Part shown: positions 45,724-56,863 of the stretch, one piece after another | Position numbering within the stretch: the stretch's first letter is position 1 | How the letters are laid out: every line of letters starts with the position of its first letter | DNA from: Russula earlei | Taxonomy: Eukaryota; Basidiomycota; Agaricomycetes; Russulales; Russulaceae | Assembly (NCBI GenBank): GCA_025769875.1 | Contig: JAGFNK010000011.1 | Span: 124,001-188,000 of the forward strand | Length of the DNA: 64,000 nt | Direction of reading: 5' to 3' | Translations under genes and position numbers: made by a program | The notes under the pieces: generated by a model | Told to the model about the DNA's origin: nothing | Database searches by the model: none | The model's input: the letters and a program-made list of their open reading frames with translations, nothing else

Positions 45724-45970
45724 TGTTAGAGCCTAAAGGAAGCTTTGCTCAGTCTTGTGTGTGAAAGACTGTATTAGTTAGTGATCTAACCTAAAGGAAG
45801 CTTTGCTATGTACAGTATTAGTCCTAGAAAGAAGTAAGAGAGTGTGGTACTGACCTCAGTCTTGTGTGTGAAAGACTGAGGGAAAAATTGAACAACAACT
45901 AATTTGAATATTTACACGTACGGTCCGGCTTTGTCTGTACACACGCCACCGGGTGGCTGCACGTCCACCA
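45724..45970 (-). repeat. Copia A LTR (right, 5' LTR)
   Basis: Starts tgttagagcctaaaggaagc and ends gctgcacgtccacca; followed by ACAAC (45971-45975), identical to 32749-32753. An internal partial duplication (aaggaagctttgct twice, cagtcttgtgtgtgaaagac twice) makes it longer than its partner. Confidence 0.9.
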
Positions 45971-45975
45971 ACAAC

Positions 45976-46173
45976 TATTGTGTGCACACAAAACATATCG
46001 ACCTACAATATCATTTCATTTGTCAGGTCATAGCTGCCAAAACCGTGGACTTGAAGTACTGCCCAACAGAGGACATGCCCATGGACATTTTAACGAAGGC
46101 TTTGCCTAAATGGAAGGTAAAAATCCACACTCAAACCCTCAGTCTATGTCGCGTGTGCAGGGGTGTGATGTAA
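45976..46173 (+). pseudogene. Copia C RNase H, end
   Basis: Resumes after the Copia A target duplication: YCVHTKHIDLQYHFI and DMPMDILTKALPKWK, the universal C-terminal end of Copia pol. With the two inserts removed the reading LKLAEDDN-NYCVHTKHIDL is continuous. Confidence 0.85.
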
Positions 46174-46191
46174 ATGTATGTTTTTGTTATA

Positions 46192-46309
46192 TGTTTCACA
46201 CACTCACATATGTTTTGTATCCACAATGAATATGTATGTTCCGTTTGTTATGATCTCATATGACGTCATACATAAAATCATAAAAATTACTTACAGTATG
46301 TACTTTGGT
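46192..46309 (+). repeat. Right terminal repeat of Copia C
   Basis: Starts tgtttcacacactcacatatg and shares gttatgatctcatatgac and cataaaatcataaaaattac with the left repeat at 27525-27624. Confidence 0.7.
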
Positions 46310-47200
46310 GTACGATTACCAAGCCCATAGCGTACTTGTGATTTTTAACTACGGCCCTCGCGTGGGCCCGCAAAAATTGAAGCGATTTCCACCATTCATT
46401 ACCCGTACCTGGACTTCTCCCACCAGAGCAATCATTCCGATAACACCGTGACAATCAATCCCGTGCGTGGCGGGCGATTTAGGTGTTTTATGTCAACTTG
46501 CTGACGCAGCGAGAAGGTTCTCTCGCCTTCGACCACATCAGGTGGCCGCCACATGAGCTAACGGGTCAAACGCCGACAATACCACGGAAAGCCAACGATA
46601 CACGCATTCAGCTCTCGGGCCAGTAAATTGAGATGCGAGGATCAAGTAGAACATAAGAAGAAGGAACGAGACACGACGCAGAATCGAAACCGCGGATTCG
46701 TTTCTCCAGGTGGCTTCCGGGAAACCAAGACAAGTCAGGGAGGAAAAGGCAAGATCCTTAGAAGGGCATGCATTGATCTCGAAATTGATCAGAGGATCAT
46801 AACGCTGCTAGGAGATAGCTGTTATATATACAGGCAGGCGGTAGCGACGAGTGGCCATTTCAAAGCGGCAATAACAAATAAAGGAAGTTTAGCAGAGAGT
46901 AGCATTCGAAAACAAAGCAACAAAGCATAAAGTGTCGAGGGAGTGCGCTCGATGTCTGCACAAGGAGTGGCGGTACAGTCTTAATTCATGTGGGCGAGGA
47001 TGGATATCAAATGGACAGAAAAGAGTAGACGTGACGTGAAAGAAGTGAGTCGTATCATAGAGAGGCCAGCAGGAAGCAGATAAAGGCGGTGGAGAGGCCT
47101 GAGCGGGGTGAAGATCAGAGTGGCTTCGATATGCCTCTGTTGTCCGACGGTGAATACGCTCACCTTAAAGCAATTCGGGTCCACATGCGGGTACGGGTGT

Positions 47201-49086
47201 CTAAACATGCGGATAGAGAAAATCATGGAAAATGCGGCGCAATTTGTCAACAACCGCGTCGCTGCCTTCAAGGCCGTCCTGTTGAATTCGTCCAATGAGA
47301 GCGGACAGCTGTTCCTGGAAAATGTCCCTGCGGAATGGGGCTCGAACTCCTGCGTTCATGAGAATAAGGAGCGTTTCTGTGAAAGAGATGGCGTCTTCAG
47401 TCGTAAGGTCACCCTGCTGATGTAGAAGGACGCCGTAGACAAAGGATTTAAGGTTCATAAGTTCCAACGTGTTGGTGTCGTGTGTTGCGGATAATGTTTC
47501 CCCAAAGACATCCTGCAGCCAACTTAGTGATTGAGCTGTATGCTGTGTTTTCAGGACAGATTTCGCAAGCAATGCGCAAACGGAGCGAGAAGCGATGCGG
47601 ATTGTAGCATTGGTATCGTTCCACATCGATCGCATCCGACTGGCATTTGCGAAGTTGGCCACCACGTTATCCAGTAAGCTCCGCGCCAGCTCTGACGGGA
47701 CTCCGTCAGGGACGATAAATGCCTTGGCGATATGGCGGACAGCATGTAAAGATACCAAAACGGAGCGCTCGCGCACAGCCTCGTCAAGTCCAATCTTGTG
47801 CATGCCGTCTACACAGCTTCGCAGGGCAGTGAGGGGGGGTTGACCGAACATGATATTTCCAGACTGGATGAGAGGCGTCACGAGTTCGACCATCTTATTC
47901 CTTGGCATACAAGCCACGAACTCCGAGGTCTTATATTCATCAGCCTGGGAGAGGAGGCTGAACAGTTGAGTGAGGGCGTTGCAATCCACATCTTCTGTCG
48001 CATCCATGGCCCTTGAGATGAGGCGCGCCACAGGATCATGCTGATAGTGTTCAAGTGCATGATACCAGGATTCCAGACTCTTGAGCGACTTGCGCTGGCT
48101 AGGTGGTGGGAGTCCGCCGAGTTCAAATGGAATCAGGGTGCCACCCATTTGCCTCACGATCCAACCAAGGCAAAGCTTGGCGAGGGAGACAGGGATGTAA
48201 AGTGGATAAAACATTATCCAGGTCGCCGGAGTGTGATATGGGCAGTCGGGATCAAACAAACGAAGGACGGTCAGCATGAAATACGCCAGTCCAAAGAGTA
48301 TGATGGGAATAAGGACAACAATGGCCATCGTCTTGTGGATCGTAAAAAAAAATATCACAAGGCCAGTGAAGAATAAGAACACGGAGGCGTGAAGGAGCGC
48401 CTGAGCTGTCAACATTGCAACACTGATTTTGTACTTTATCAGGCCGGAGAACAGAAACGAGGTGACGCGGGCGCGTTGGCTCAGCTTCATCGGGAGTTGC
48501 GGGATCTGAGTATATGTACGCGCCCACTCCTGCAGCAATGTCGAATGGAGGGCGGATGTGACGCTAAGCACAAGGCTCATAAGCCATAATCCGTTGACCC
48601 AGAGAATGGATGCGCCGGGAGAAAATGATTGGTCCACCGAGGGTTTGACGTTGCTACCGTTCGGCGAGAAATTTGCAAGTTGCTGTGAAATCTGCGTGAG
48701 AAGAGCTACTGTCTGATCTCCACTGTCGGGAGATAACTTTTTGTAGCTTTCAATGATGAAGGCGCCGACGATTGCAGAGAAGAGAGCGGCCTTCCAGCTT
48801 GTCATTGCGAAGAACGAAGGAATCGAGAGGCGGGGACTTACCAACACAATGACACCATTGCTATCCTCCCTCCAGGCATCCATAGATGGTTTATGTATCT
48901 CGTCGACTTCCTTCAAATACATTTTCCACATGTTATTGTCTGACTCGGGGTCATCATGGGCTGTGGTTGAAGTCAATGGGGTGACACAATACCCGCAGCA
49001 CCATTCTCGAACGTACCGCCATGATTGCGCGTCAGGTCACCATCAGTATGTGTGAATAGGCCGTAAAGGTGACCAGTTTCCTCCAT
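47201..49086 (-). CDS. DUF6535 membrane protein, copy 2
   Basis: Exons 49086-49002, 48960-48842 and 48790-47201 sum to 598 codons (597 aa). The protein is nearly the same as copy 1 along its whole length: MWKMYLKEVDEIHKPSMDAW, the four to five hydrophobic helices, and the helical C-terminal region. It ends FLYPHV, 20 residues before copy 1. Intron 1 is 41 nt, one base shorter than in copy 1, so an unspliced reading looks frameshifted but the spliced gene is intact. Close identity to copy 1 despite 20 kb of intervening transposons suggests recent duplication or gene conversion. Function is unknown. Confidence 0.87.
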
Positions 49087-50159
49087 CTGTTTGTTACTAC
49101 GCCAACGTTGGGGAGGAGACGAAGCTACCACACTTTGGATGCCGTCGCACGAGGCGCGTGCATCGCCACAGCGCGCATTGCGACCGCAAGAAGGTAAATC
49201 CGCTTCGCGTCGGTGTCCGTGATCCAGCTTTCCCTTCTTCCTGCCATGGGCCCTCATTTCACAGTTACCAACTCACCATCAATACACCCAATAATTGAAG
49301 CCAATACGATACTACTGTTCTCGAACGTCATTCGGAACACCTAATCTCACGTCGAGTGTCAAGACTGTGGTGTCCTCATCCCAGTACTCCCGCTCTTCTT
49401 CACAGGCAAAGACTTTAGATGCCATGCCGAGCAACCATTTCCGATAACACCGTGACAATCAGTCGCATGAGTGGCCGGCGATTTAGGTGTTGTCAACTTG
49501 CTGACGCAGCGAGAAGGTTTTCTCGCCTTCGACCACATCAGGTGGCCGCCACATGAGCTAACGGGTCAAACGCCGACAATACCACGGAAAGCCAACGATA
49601 CACGTATTCAGCTATCGGGCCAGTAAATTGAGATGCGAGGATCAAGTAGAACATAAGAAGAAGGAACGAGACACGACGCAGAATCGAAACCGCAGATTCG
49701 TTTCTCCAGGTGGCTTCCGGGGAACCAAAACAAGTCAGGGAGGAAAAGGCAAGATCCTTAGAAGGGCATGCATTGATCTCGAAATTGATCAGAGGATCAT
49801 AACGCTGCTAGGAGATAGCTGTTATATATACAGGCAGGCGGTAGCGACGAGTGGCCATTTCAAAGCGGCAACAACAACTAAAGGAAGTTTAGCAGAGAGT
49901 AGCATTCGAAAACAAAGCAACAAAGCATAAAGTGTCGAGGGAGTGCGTTCGATGTCTGCACAAGGAGTGGCGGTACAGTCTTGATTCATGTGGGCGAGGA
50001 TGGACATCAAACAGACAGAAAATAAATAGACGTGAAAGAAGTGAGTCGTATCATAGAGAGGTCAGGAGGAGGCAGATAAAGGCAATGGAGAGGCCTGAGC
50101 GGGTGAAGATCAGAGTGGCTTCGACATGCCTCTGTCGTCCGACGGTAAGTACGCTCACC

Positions 50160-52131
50160 TTAAAGCAATTCGGGTCCACATGCGGGTGCGGGTGCGGGTG
50201 TCTGAGCCTGCGGATAGAGAAAATCATGGAAAATGCGGCGCAATTTGTCAACAACCACGGCGCTGCCTTCAAGGCCGTCCTGTTGAATTCGTCCAATGAG
50301 AGCAGACAGCTGTTCCTGGAAAATGTCCCTGCGGAATGGGGCTCGAACTCCTGCGTTCATAAGGATAAGGAGCGTTTCTGTGAAAGATATAGCGTCTTCA
50401 GTCGTAAGGTCACCCTGCTGATGTAAAAGGACGCCGTAGACAAAGGATTTAAGGTTCATAAGTTCCAATGTGGTGGTGTCGTGTGTTGCGGATAATGTTT
50501 CCCCAAAGACGTCCTGCAGCCAAACTAGCTCTGGCGCTTCGAGTGGTCGTCCTGTGAGTGAATGTATGTGTAGGAGGTATTTCGCAAGCAATGCGCAAAT
50601 AGATCGAGATGTAACACGGATAGTAGCGTTCACGTCATCCCACATTGGTCGCATAAGGCCGATATTTGCGAAGTTGGTCCGCACTTTATTCAGTAAGCTC
50701 CGCGCGTGAGACGGCGAAGCTCCATTGCGGGCGATGAAAGTCTTGGCGATGTGGTGGACAGCATGTAAAAAGACTAACATGGAGTTCTGGCGCACAACTT
50801 TGTCGACTCCAGCTGCGCGCGTGCCGCGAGCACAGCTTCGTAGGAGAGTGAGCAGGGGTGGATCGATGACGCTATTTCCAGACTTTATGGGAGGCGTTAC
50901 GAGTTCGACAATTTTATCTTTTGGTATACTGGCCACGAGCTTTGAGGTCTTGCTTGTGTCGAGGAGGTGGAACAGCTCAGCGAGCGCTTTGCGATCCACA
51001 TCTACCGTCGCCTTATGGGCCTCGAAGATCAGGCTCGACGCAGCACCTATCTTGAATTGGCGCCGATAACTCTTGACTGCATGGAAACAGACTTCCAGCC
51101 ACTCGACCACTTTGCGCTGTCTGGGTGTCGTGACTTGGCCGAGATTATATGACATCAGGTTGCCACCCAGTCCCTTCACCGCCCAACGAAGGCAAAGCAT
51201 TACGAAGGAGGACATAATGTACAGTGGATAAGGAAATGCCAAGGTCATCGGGGTGTCATATGGGCACTTGGGATCAAACAAACGAAGGATGGTCAACATG
51301 AAGTACGCCAGTGCAAAGAGTGTGACGAGAATTAGCACCACGATGGCCATTGTCCTGTGGATCGTAAAGAAGAATATCACGAGGCCAGTGAAAAAGAGCA
51401 GTACGGCGACGTGAAGGAGGGCTTGAGCTGTCCATGACGCGAGGCCAGGATTGTACTTTCTGAAGCCAGACCACAAAAAGGAGGTGACGCGTGCACGGTG
51501 ACTCAGCTGTATAGGCAGTTGGGGCATCTGAGTATATGTACGCGCCCACTCCTGCAGCAATGTCGAATGGAGGGCGGATGTGATGCTAAGCACAAGGCTC
51601 ACGAGCCATAATCCATTGACCCAGAGAATGGATGCGCCGGGAGAAAACGATGGTTGGTTTTCCAACGATGGTGCGGGATTGGTGCCGTTCAGCGAGAAAT
51701 CAGCAAGTTGTTGTGAGATCTGCTTTAGAAGAGTTACTGTCTGATCTCCATTGTCGGGAGATAACTTTTTGTAGCTTTCAATGATGAAAGCACCGACAAT
51801 TGCAGAGAAGAGAGCGGCCTTCCAGCTTGTCATGGCTATGAATAGTGGGACCACAAAATTGGTACTTACCAGCACAATAACACCATTGCTATCCTCTTTC
51901 CAGGCGTCCATGGAAGGTTTATGTATATCTTCGACTGCCTTCAAATAGATATTCCACATTTCATTGTCTGACTCCAAGTCACCCTGGGCTGTAGTCGAAG
52001 TCAATGTGGCGATCTACTCGACCATTCCCCAGCAGGTTGAACGTACCGTTATCATTGCGCACTGGACTGCCTTCGGTGGGTGTGAATAGATGGCAAAGGC
52101 GATCACGGTTAGCAGGTTCCGCTCTCTCCAT
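50160..52131 (-). CDS. DUF6535 membrane protein, copy 3 (mosaic)
   Basis: Exons 52131-52023, 51988-51870 and 51818-50160 sum to 629 codons (628 aa). The first part of the domain (AALFSAIVGAFIIESYKKL, SILWVNGLWLVSLVLS) and the last roughly 115 residues (VWLQDVFGETLSATHD to IFHDFLYP) are almost identical to copies 1 and 2, while the centre is diverged: SYRRQFKIGAASSLIFEAHK replaces the corresponding part, and LHIHSLTGRPLEAPEL is an insertion. It ends in a (Ala-Pro) repeat, QTPAPAPACGPELL. Intron 1 would be only 34 nt. The sharp identity boundaries point to gene conversion or unequal exchange. Function is unknown. Confidence 0.87.
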
Positions 52132-52746
52132 CTATTTGTCACGCAAATGCTAAAAGAAAGCTGTGCTGTCATGAACCGACACACCGCGGCGTGCGAGACT
52201 TATTGAGCTACACACTATTTGCATCTCATTCGAATCGTTTCTTAGGGCTTGCAGGTGCGATTCGTTGGTCCTTTGATATCCCATTCGCTTTGTCCTCTTT
52301 TACTATACTACTTTTCGACTCTGTTCAGGAACCTTGATTCTTCCCTCACGGTACTCTCGTCGCATTTCGAATTCTCTACTCATTTCCCTCTCATCTCCTT
52401 TTCCTCGCCATCGAACTTCGCCCTCTCTCGCTTAAGACGCATAGCCTCTCTTGCTCATTGTTACCTCTGTCCTCGGTCTTGCTCCACAAACTCAAGCGCA
52501 TCCCGAGTCGGCTCGCTACACTACGCAGTTAGACGTGGTCCAATTTAGGCGAACAGTCCTTGATTGATTTTTAGCAGTGATGTTCGATATGATTTCAGTT
52601 CCTGGAATAAAATACAGTTTGATTCCCAAAAGCGTTTCACGAGTTGCTACAACTTCAATGATGGTGTCGTTGTGTCCGCATTGTACTGTATCATACACGC
52701 CGAGTGCAATCATACCGAGTACGTCCGATCATCGATCTATCTTCAA
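52132..52746. other. Intergenic between DUF6535 copy 3 and URA3
   Basis: No coding feature. The region holds the copy 3 promoter and the URA3 3' end. The sequence at 52250-52500 is CT-rich on the plus strand. Confidence 0.4.
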
Positions 52747-53699
52747 CTACTCACCTCTCGACTTCAAACGTTGGAGATAAGCATTCCATCCAGCTTCCCT
52801 GTACCTTTCCGACTGCCTTTGGACCTTGTCGATATCCATGTTTCCAGGTCTACCGTAGATGCCCCGTCCAACGATGATCACGTCACATCCGCTCCCTAGG
52901 ATTGCGTCTTCGGGGGTACGATACTGCTGGCCGAGGCCATCGTTTGTGGCGTCCAACCCCACCCCGGGTGTCAAAATCAAAAAGTCTTCTGCCTCATCGG
53001 GGTTTTGTCCCTCACAAAGGCCAACACCTTCCATGCGGTGCTGAGCGATGAATCCGATAACAAAGTCGCGCGCATCTCGCGCCATTCGAACCGCGTCCTC
53101 CGTGTAGGGGCCACGTGCCAGAGCGCCTGCTGTTGACATCTCGGCGAGAAGAAGAAGACCGCGATTCAGAGGGAGGCCGACCGAGGCCAGGCCCTTGATA
53201 ATGGAAGGACCGGGTACAGGATGTGCATTAGTGATATGCGCCCATGTTGCAATTCTGTGCACCCCGGAGGAATATTGTAGAGCAACAGTATTACCTTGAA
53301 ATATACACATTCAATTCGCTACACCAACGTCCCCTGAGGAGTATCATAGAGTCTCACCAATGTCCGCGAACTTACGATCTTCAAAGATCAGGAAATTGTG
53401 CTTGATGCTGAGCTCTTGCAGACGATGAATGAGCGAAAACTCGAAGTCATCGATGATGTCGATGTGAGTCTAGCTTTAATGATGAGACGGACAACAATGA
53501 CAGTTCCGTGGCGACTTGCCTTGATGAGAGACACGTACGGTCCCACAGCGTCGATGATAGCCAGAAATTCTTTGGATGAAGTTACGTCAACACTGACACA
53601 TAGGTTGGACTGCTTTCTCTCGATTGTTTCGAGGAGCAGTTTCGCGGAAGGATTTATGAACTTTTTGGCGCGGTCAGCGTAAGTATTGAGATACGCCAT
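52747..53699 (-). CDS. URA3: Orotidine-5'-phosphate decarboxylase
   Basis: Exons 53699-53520, 53469-53358 and 53294-52747 sum to 280 codons (279 aa). The catalytic Asp-Lys-Asp array is in [12 protein letters not shown], with Asp91, Lys93 and Asp96 at the same numbers as in yeast URA3. Other motifs are [13 protein letters not shown] (first substrate strand), [26 protein letters not shown] and [11 protein letters not shown] (phosphate loop). The enzyme makes UMP from OMP in the cytosol, the last step of de novo pyrimidine synthesis. Intron 1 (53519-53470) is GC-AG with donor AAG/GCAAGT. It shares a 71-bp divergent start-to-start region with PUS7. Confidence 0.96.
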
Positions 53700-53770
53700 T
53701 AAAAAGCTCAAATACGACGACGGCCCGGTCTGTACCCATCATCCTGGGTACCTGGGTACCTCCAACTCGG
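53700..53770. promoter_or_regulatory. Compact bidirectional promoter of URA3 and PUS7
   Basis: The start codons of URA3 (minus) and PUS7 (plus) are only 71 bp apart. The interval has a direct repeat cctgggtacctgggtacctc (53745-53764), a possible transcription-factor site cluster, and no obvious TATA box. The 5' untranslated regions must be short or overlap. Confidence 0.6.
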
Positions 53771-56730
53771 ATGATCCAATCGACTTCGCACCGCTCCTGC
53801 GGCGATGAGTCCTTAGACAACACCGCAGAGGCGCCACCGTCGAAAAGGTTCAAAACAGATGATACTACGGAGGAACCAAATTACGACCAACGGCCCCCAG
53901 ACTCAGCTTGCCCGGCGATAAATGATACCATTCTGCCTCCAAGCCATTCTCTACTCGAAACGGCACCTCCTCTGCAGGATGAAACCGGTGCGATTGTCCG
54001 TCTCATGGAGTCCGACGTGGGCATCTCGGAATATATTGCAAAAGATGTCCCCAAGATAAGTGGCATCATCAAACAGAGGTGTGTCCGCAATCCTGCACCC
54101 AAAGAAGGGCATTGACTGTTCAAAGGTTCACTGACTTTCTAGTCCATGAAGTTGACCAGGATAGTAACGTCGTCCACATTAAATCCCTCGGAATGCCTGA
54201 GCCTCCTGGAAAAAAAACGAGGGAGGTAAGGGAACCAGCATCCACGGACGTTCCTTCTGCGGAGGTATCTGCGATTCAAGATAGCTCAGAGGTCGTACTC
54301 GGTACCGAAGCACCCTCTGAGACTCTCAACAAAGCCGGTGATGCCAGTCCTGAGCAAGCCTCCCCTACTGTGCCATGGCCGGACCTGTTCACAAGTCGTC
54401 TTACTCCGTTCTTGTCCACGGAGAAGATCGAAGAGGTCAAGAAGATGTTTCTTGAGGGTCCCGAACCTCCACTCGTGAGTGACACAGGTTGGTCCGGGCG
54501 GCTAGCTGCCAAGGCCGATGAGAGCGGGATTTCCACCTCGATGGAGATCGAAAGGAGCGTGGAGACAAGGAACGAAGTTGAAGGAAAGAAAGGAAGTAAT
54601 AAAAGGGGAAGAGATCGGAACGGCAGGGGAGGACGCGGCGGTAAACCGGTTCGCGAAGATCATCGAAAAGTAATATCCGAGGTGCGTGTTCTTTCTACCC
54701 ATGGCATTGTCTTACAAAAATCTGCCATACCACAGCCTATCATCTCGAAGGAAACGCGCACTAGCTTCCACCAAACTGTACGGGAATTATTCGAAGGAAA
54801 GTTCGACAGCGAGACGGACATGGGCGAATCTGTAACCGCTGGTGATGGACTCCGGATTGTCATCCACTGGGCTAGGAGAGGGAGCGGAGGTGTTCGTGGT
54901 AGAGGGGGTAACTAATCCCTCTTCTCACTCTGAGCGACGCTAATGCAAGCACATGCAGTGCAGAGCCGTACCGAGCGCGCTCCACGGGGAACCTACCCGC
55001 CATACATACACTTCACTCTTCAAAAGACGAACCGAGACACACAGGATGCCTTACAATATCTTGCTCGTACTCTACACGTTCCAGTAAGAGACCTGTCTAC
55101 CGCCGGCACCAAGGATAAGCGCGGCGTAACAGTCCAACGTGTATCCCTATGGCGTGGCGCCAAGACAGTAGAGGACGTTTGGAAACTTGCTAATGGCGTT
55201 CCGACGCGGCATAACGCCGATGACGCAGTTCGCGAAAGAGGAGAGCGTGGGGTTAGAATAGCAGACCTTTCCTATCAAAAAGCTGCGCTTGAGCTCGGAA
55301 TGCTGAAGGGAAACGCATTCGTAATCACCTTGAGGTGAGTATCCCGCTTGCTATTATCGTGTTCTTGCCTTAGTTCCTGCAGAAACGTGCAAGTTGATAC
55401 CATCAAAACACTCGACCAGGCGATGAAGTCGATCAAAGAACGTGGATTCATCAATTATTACGGTAGCTCGGCTCGTCCTTTCGAGTTGCGATAACAATGC
55501 CTTCTGATCGCCCAGTTTAGGCATGCAGCGGTTTGGCACGGCTGCCATTCCTACGCATTCAATCGGACTCGCTTTACTCAAGTCAGATTGGCATCTCGCT
55601 GTCTCTTTGATCCTTCGACCTCGCCCTGGTGAGCATCCCGATGTGCTCGCCGCTCGCCGTGCGTGGCTCGATGATGGCGATCTCGACCGAGCTCTTGAGC
55701 TCTTCCCTCGGAGAGTAGTAGCAGAGCGATGCATCCTGGAGAGCTACAAGAAGCAACGCGGGGAGACGCGCAACGCCCTCGGAGCCTTGTCGACGGTATA
55801 TACAGTGACTACCACGGTTGCCCGAGGACTGATTGGAAATGCTCTAACTAACAGATCCCAAGGAATTTGCGGTTGATGTATGTTCACGCCTACCAGTCAT
55901 ACGTATGGAATGCGATCGTTTCGGAGCGTATCAAGACTTGGGGCACAGATAAACCAGTTCCTGGAGACCTTGTTTTGGAGTCCGGGACTGTAAAACAGAC
56001 CACGCTTGGGGACGGTATGGACGTCGACAAAGGCGAAACTAACACGCAACCCGACGCGGACGTAGGTCTGTGGTCATCCCAAAGCGTGTCTTGGTCTTAC
56101 TTCTAGCCGCTACTCCAGAAGAATCCGCCTCAGGACGAAAGCCCAACAGAAAACCATGGCAGGCGCCACGCGTGAAAACCCTTACAGAAGAGGACGTTGA
56201 CAAGTACTCGATATTCGATGTTGTAATGCCATTGCCAGGAAATGACGTTGCTTTCCCTGGGGGAGCGTTGGGGAACAAGTACAAAGAGTATCTCCTCAGG
56301 GATGGGCTCGATCCTGACAATTTCCAAAGGCGGCAAAAGTGAGACCGGTTACACTGTCAGCGAGCCAGCCACCTCACCGCCATGCAGGGACTACACGCTC
56401 AGTGGCTCATACCGCAATATTCTGCAGCTGCCCAAGGAAATATCGTGGTCCATACTGCGATACACTGATCCAGATGTTCCGCTGGCACAGTCAGACGAAG
56501 ATCAGCTGCTAGGCAATGACCCCCCTGCTCCTGGTCCCAACGGTCGATTCCTTGCCCTTCAGATCAGACTCATTTTAGGAACTGCAGCATACGCGACAAT
56601 GGCATTGCGAGAGGTAACCAAAACGGACACAAGCTCGCATTTCCAAACTGGCTTGACTCAGGCCTCGGAGGATCAGCGATTTAGAGGGATAGAGGGTGAC
56701 GACCTGCCAATGGCGGGGGATGAAGAATAG
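53771..56730 (+). CDS. PUS7: tRNA/mRNA pseudouridine synthase Pus7 (TruD family)
   Basis: Nine exons (53771-54078, 54126-54681, 54736-54889, 54959-55334, 55383-55462, 55521-55795, 55855-56065, 56107-56338, 56388-56730) total 845 codons (844 aa). A disordered N-terminus is followed by [29 protein letters not shown], the TruD start, and the catalytic [11 protein letters not shown] (nucleophile Asp about 393). Then come NYYGMQRFGT (RNA-binding loop), [20 protein letters not shown] and [10 protein letters not shown]. Insertions rich in Glu/Lys/Gly (about 210-300) are larger than in yeast. It isomerises U to pseudouridine in tRNA, snRNA and mRNA in nucleus and cytosol. The seventh intron (56066-56106) is only 41 nt with a GTCTGT donor, chosen because it alone keeps frame. 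All others are 47-69 nt. Confidence 0.94.
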
Positions 56731-56863
56731 GATAGATAAATAGTTGTGTAAGACCAGCGAGCCAAACTGATTTTGGAGGAAAGGCAAAGCGCCCGTTTCG
56801 CGCTGGCATGATCGCTTTCTGATCTCAACTACAACACCACAGCATATCACTCTTGCTTCGGCC

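Larger units (their letters stand above)
27525..46309. mobile_element. Nested transposon block (18.8 kb)
   Basis: The whole block between DUF6535 copies 1 and 2 is transposon sequence. The outermost element, a plus-strand Copia (C), is flanked by related terminal repeats of about 100-118 bp. C is interrupted at 30991 by a Tc1/mariner element and at 32754 by a minus-strand Copia element (A) with 5-bp target duplication. A contains another Copia (B), LTR-like segments and a minisatellite. Removing the Tc1 element and A restores one continuous Copia RNase H reading frame. Confidence 0.85.
46428..52131. repeat. Two direct segmental duplications carrying DUF6535 copies 2 and 3
   Basis: Unit 2 (about 46428-49437) and unit 3 (about 49438-52131) begin with the same words (ccgataacaccgtgacaatc, cttgctgacgcagcgagaag, ggtggccgccacatgagcta) and keep near identity through the roughly 750-bp gene 3' flank and the C-terminal coding ends. 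The 46310-47200 and 49440-50159 spacers contain no other gene. The same unit end (gatgccatgccga) occurs at 27510-27524 next to copy 1. Confidence 0.9.

Noticed and set aside
48961..49086. Apparent frameshift in the N-terminus of DUF6535 copies 2 and 3
   Set aside because: A short intron with a common acceptor (CCACAG or CTACAG before CCC) joins each N-terminal exon in frame, and all three spliced lengths divide by three.
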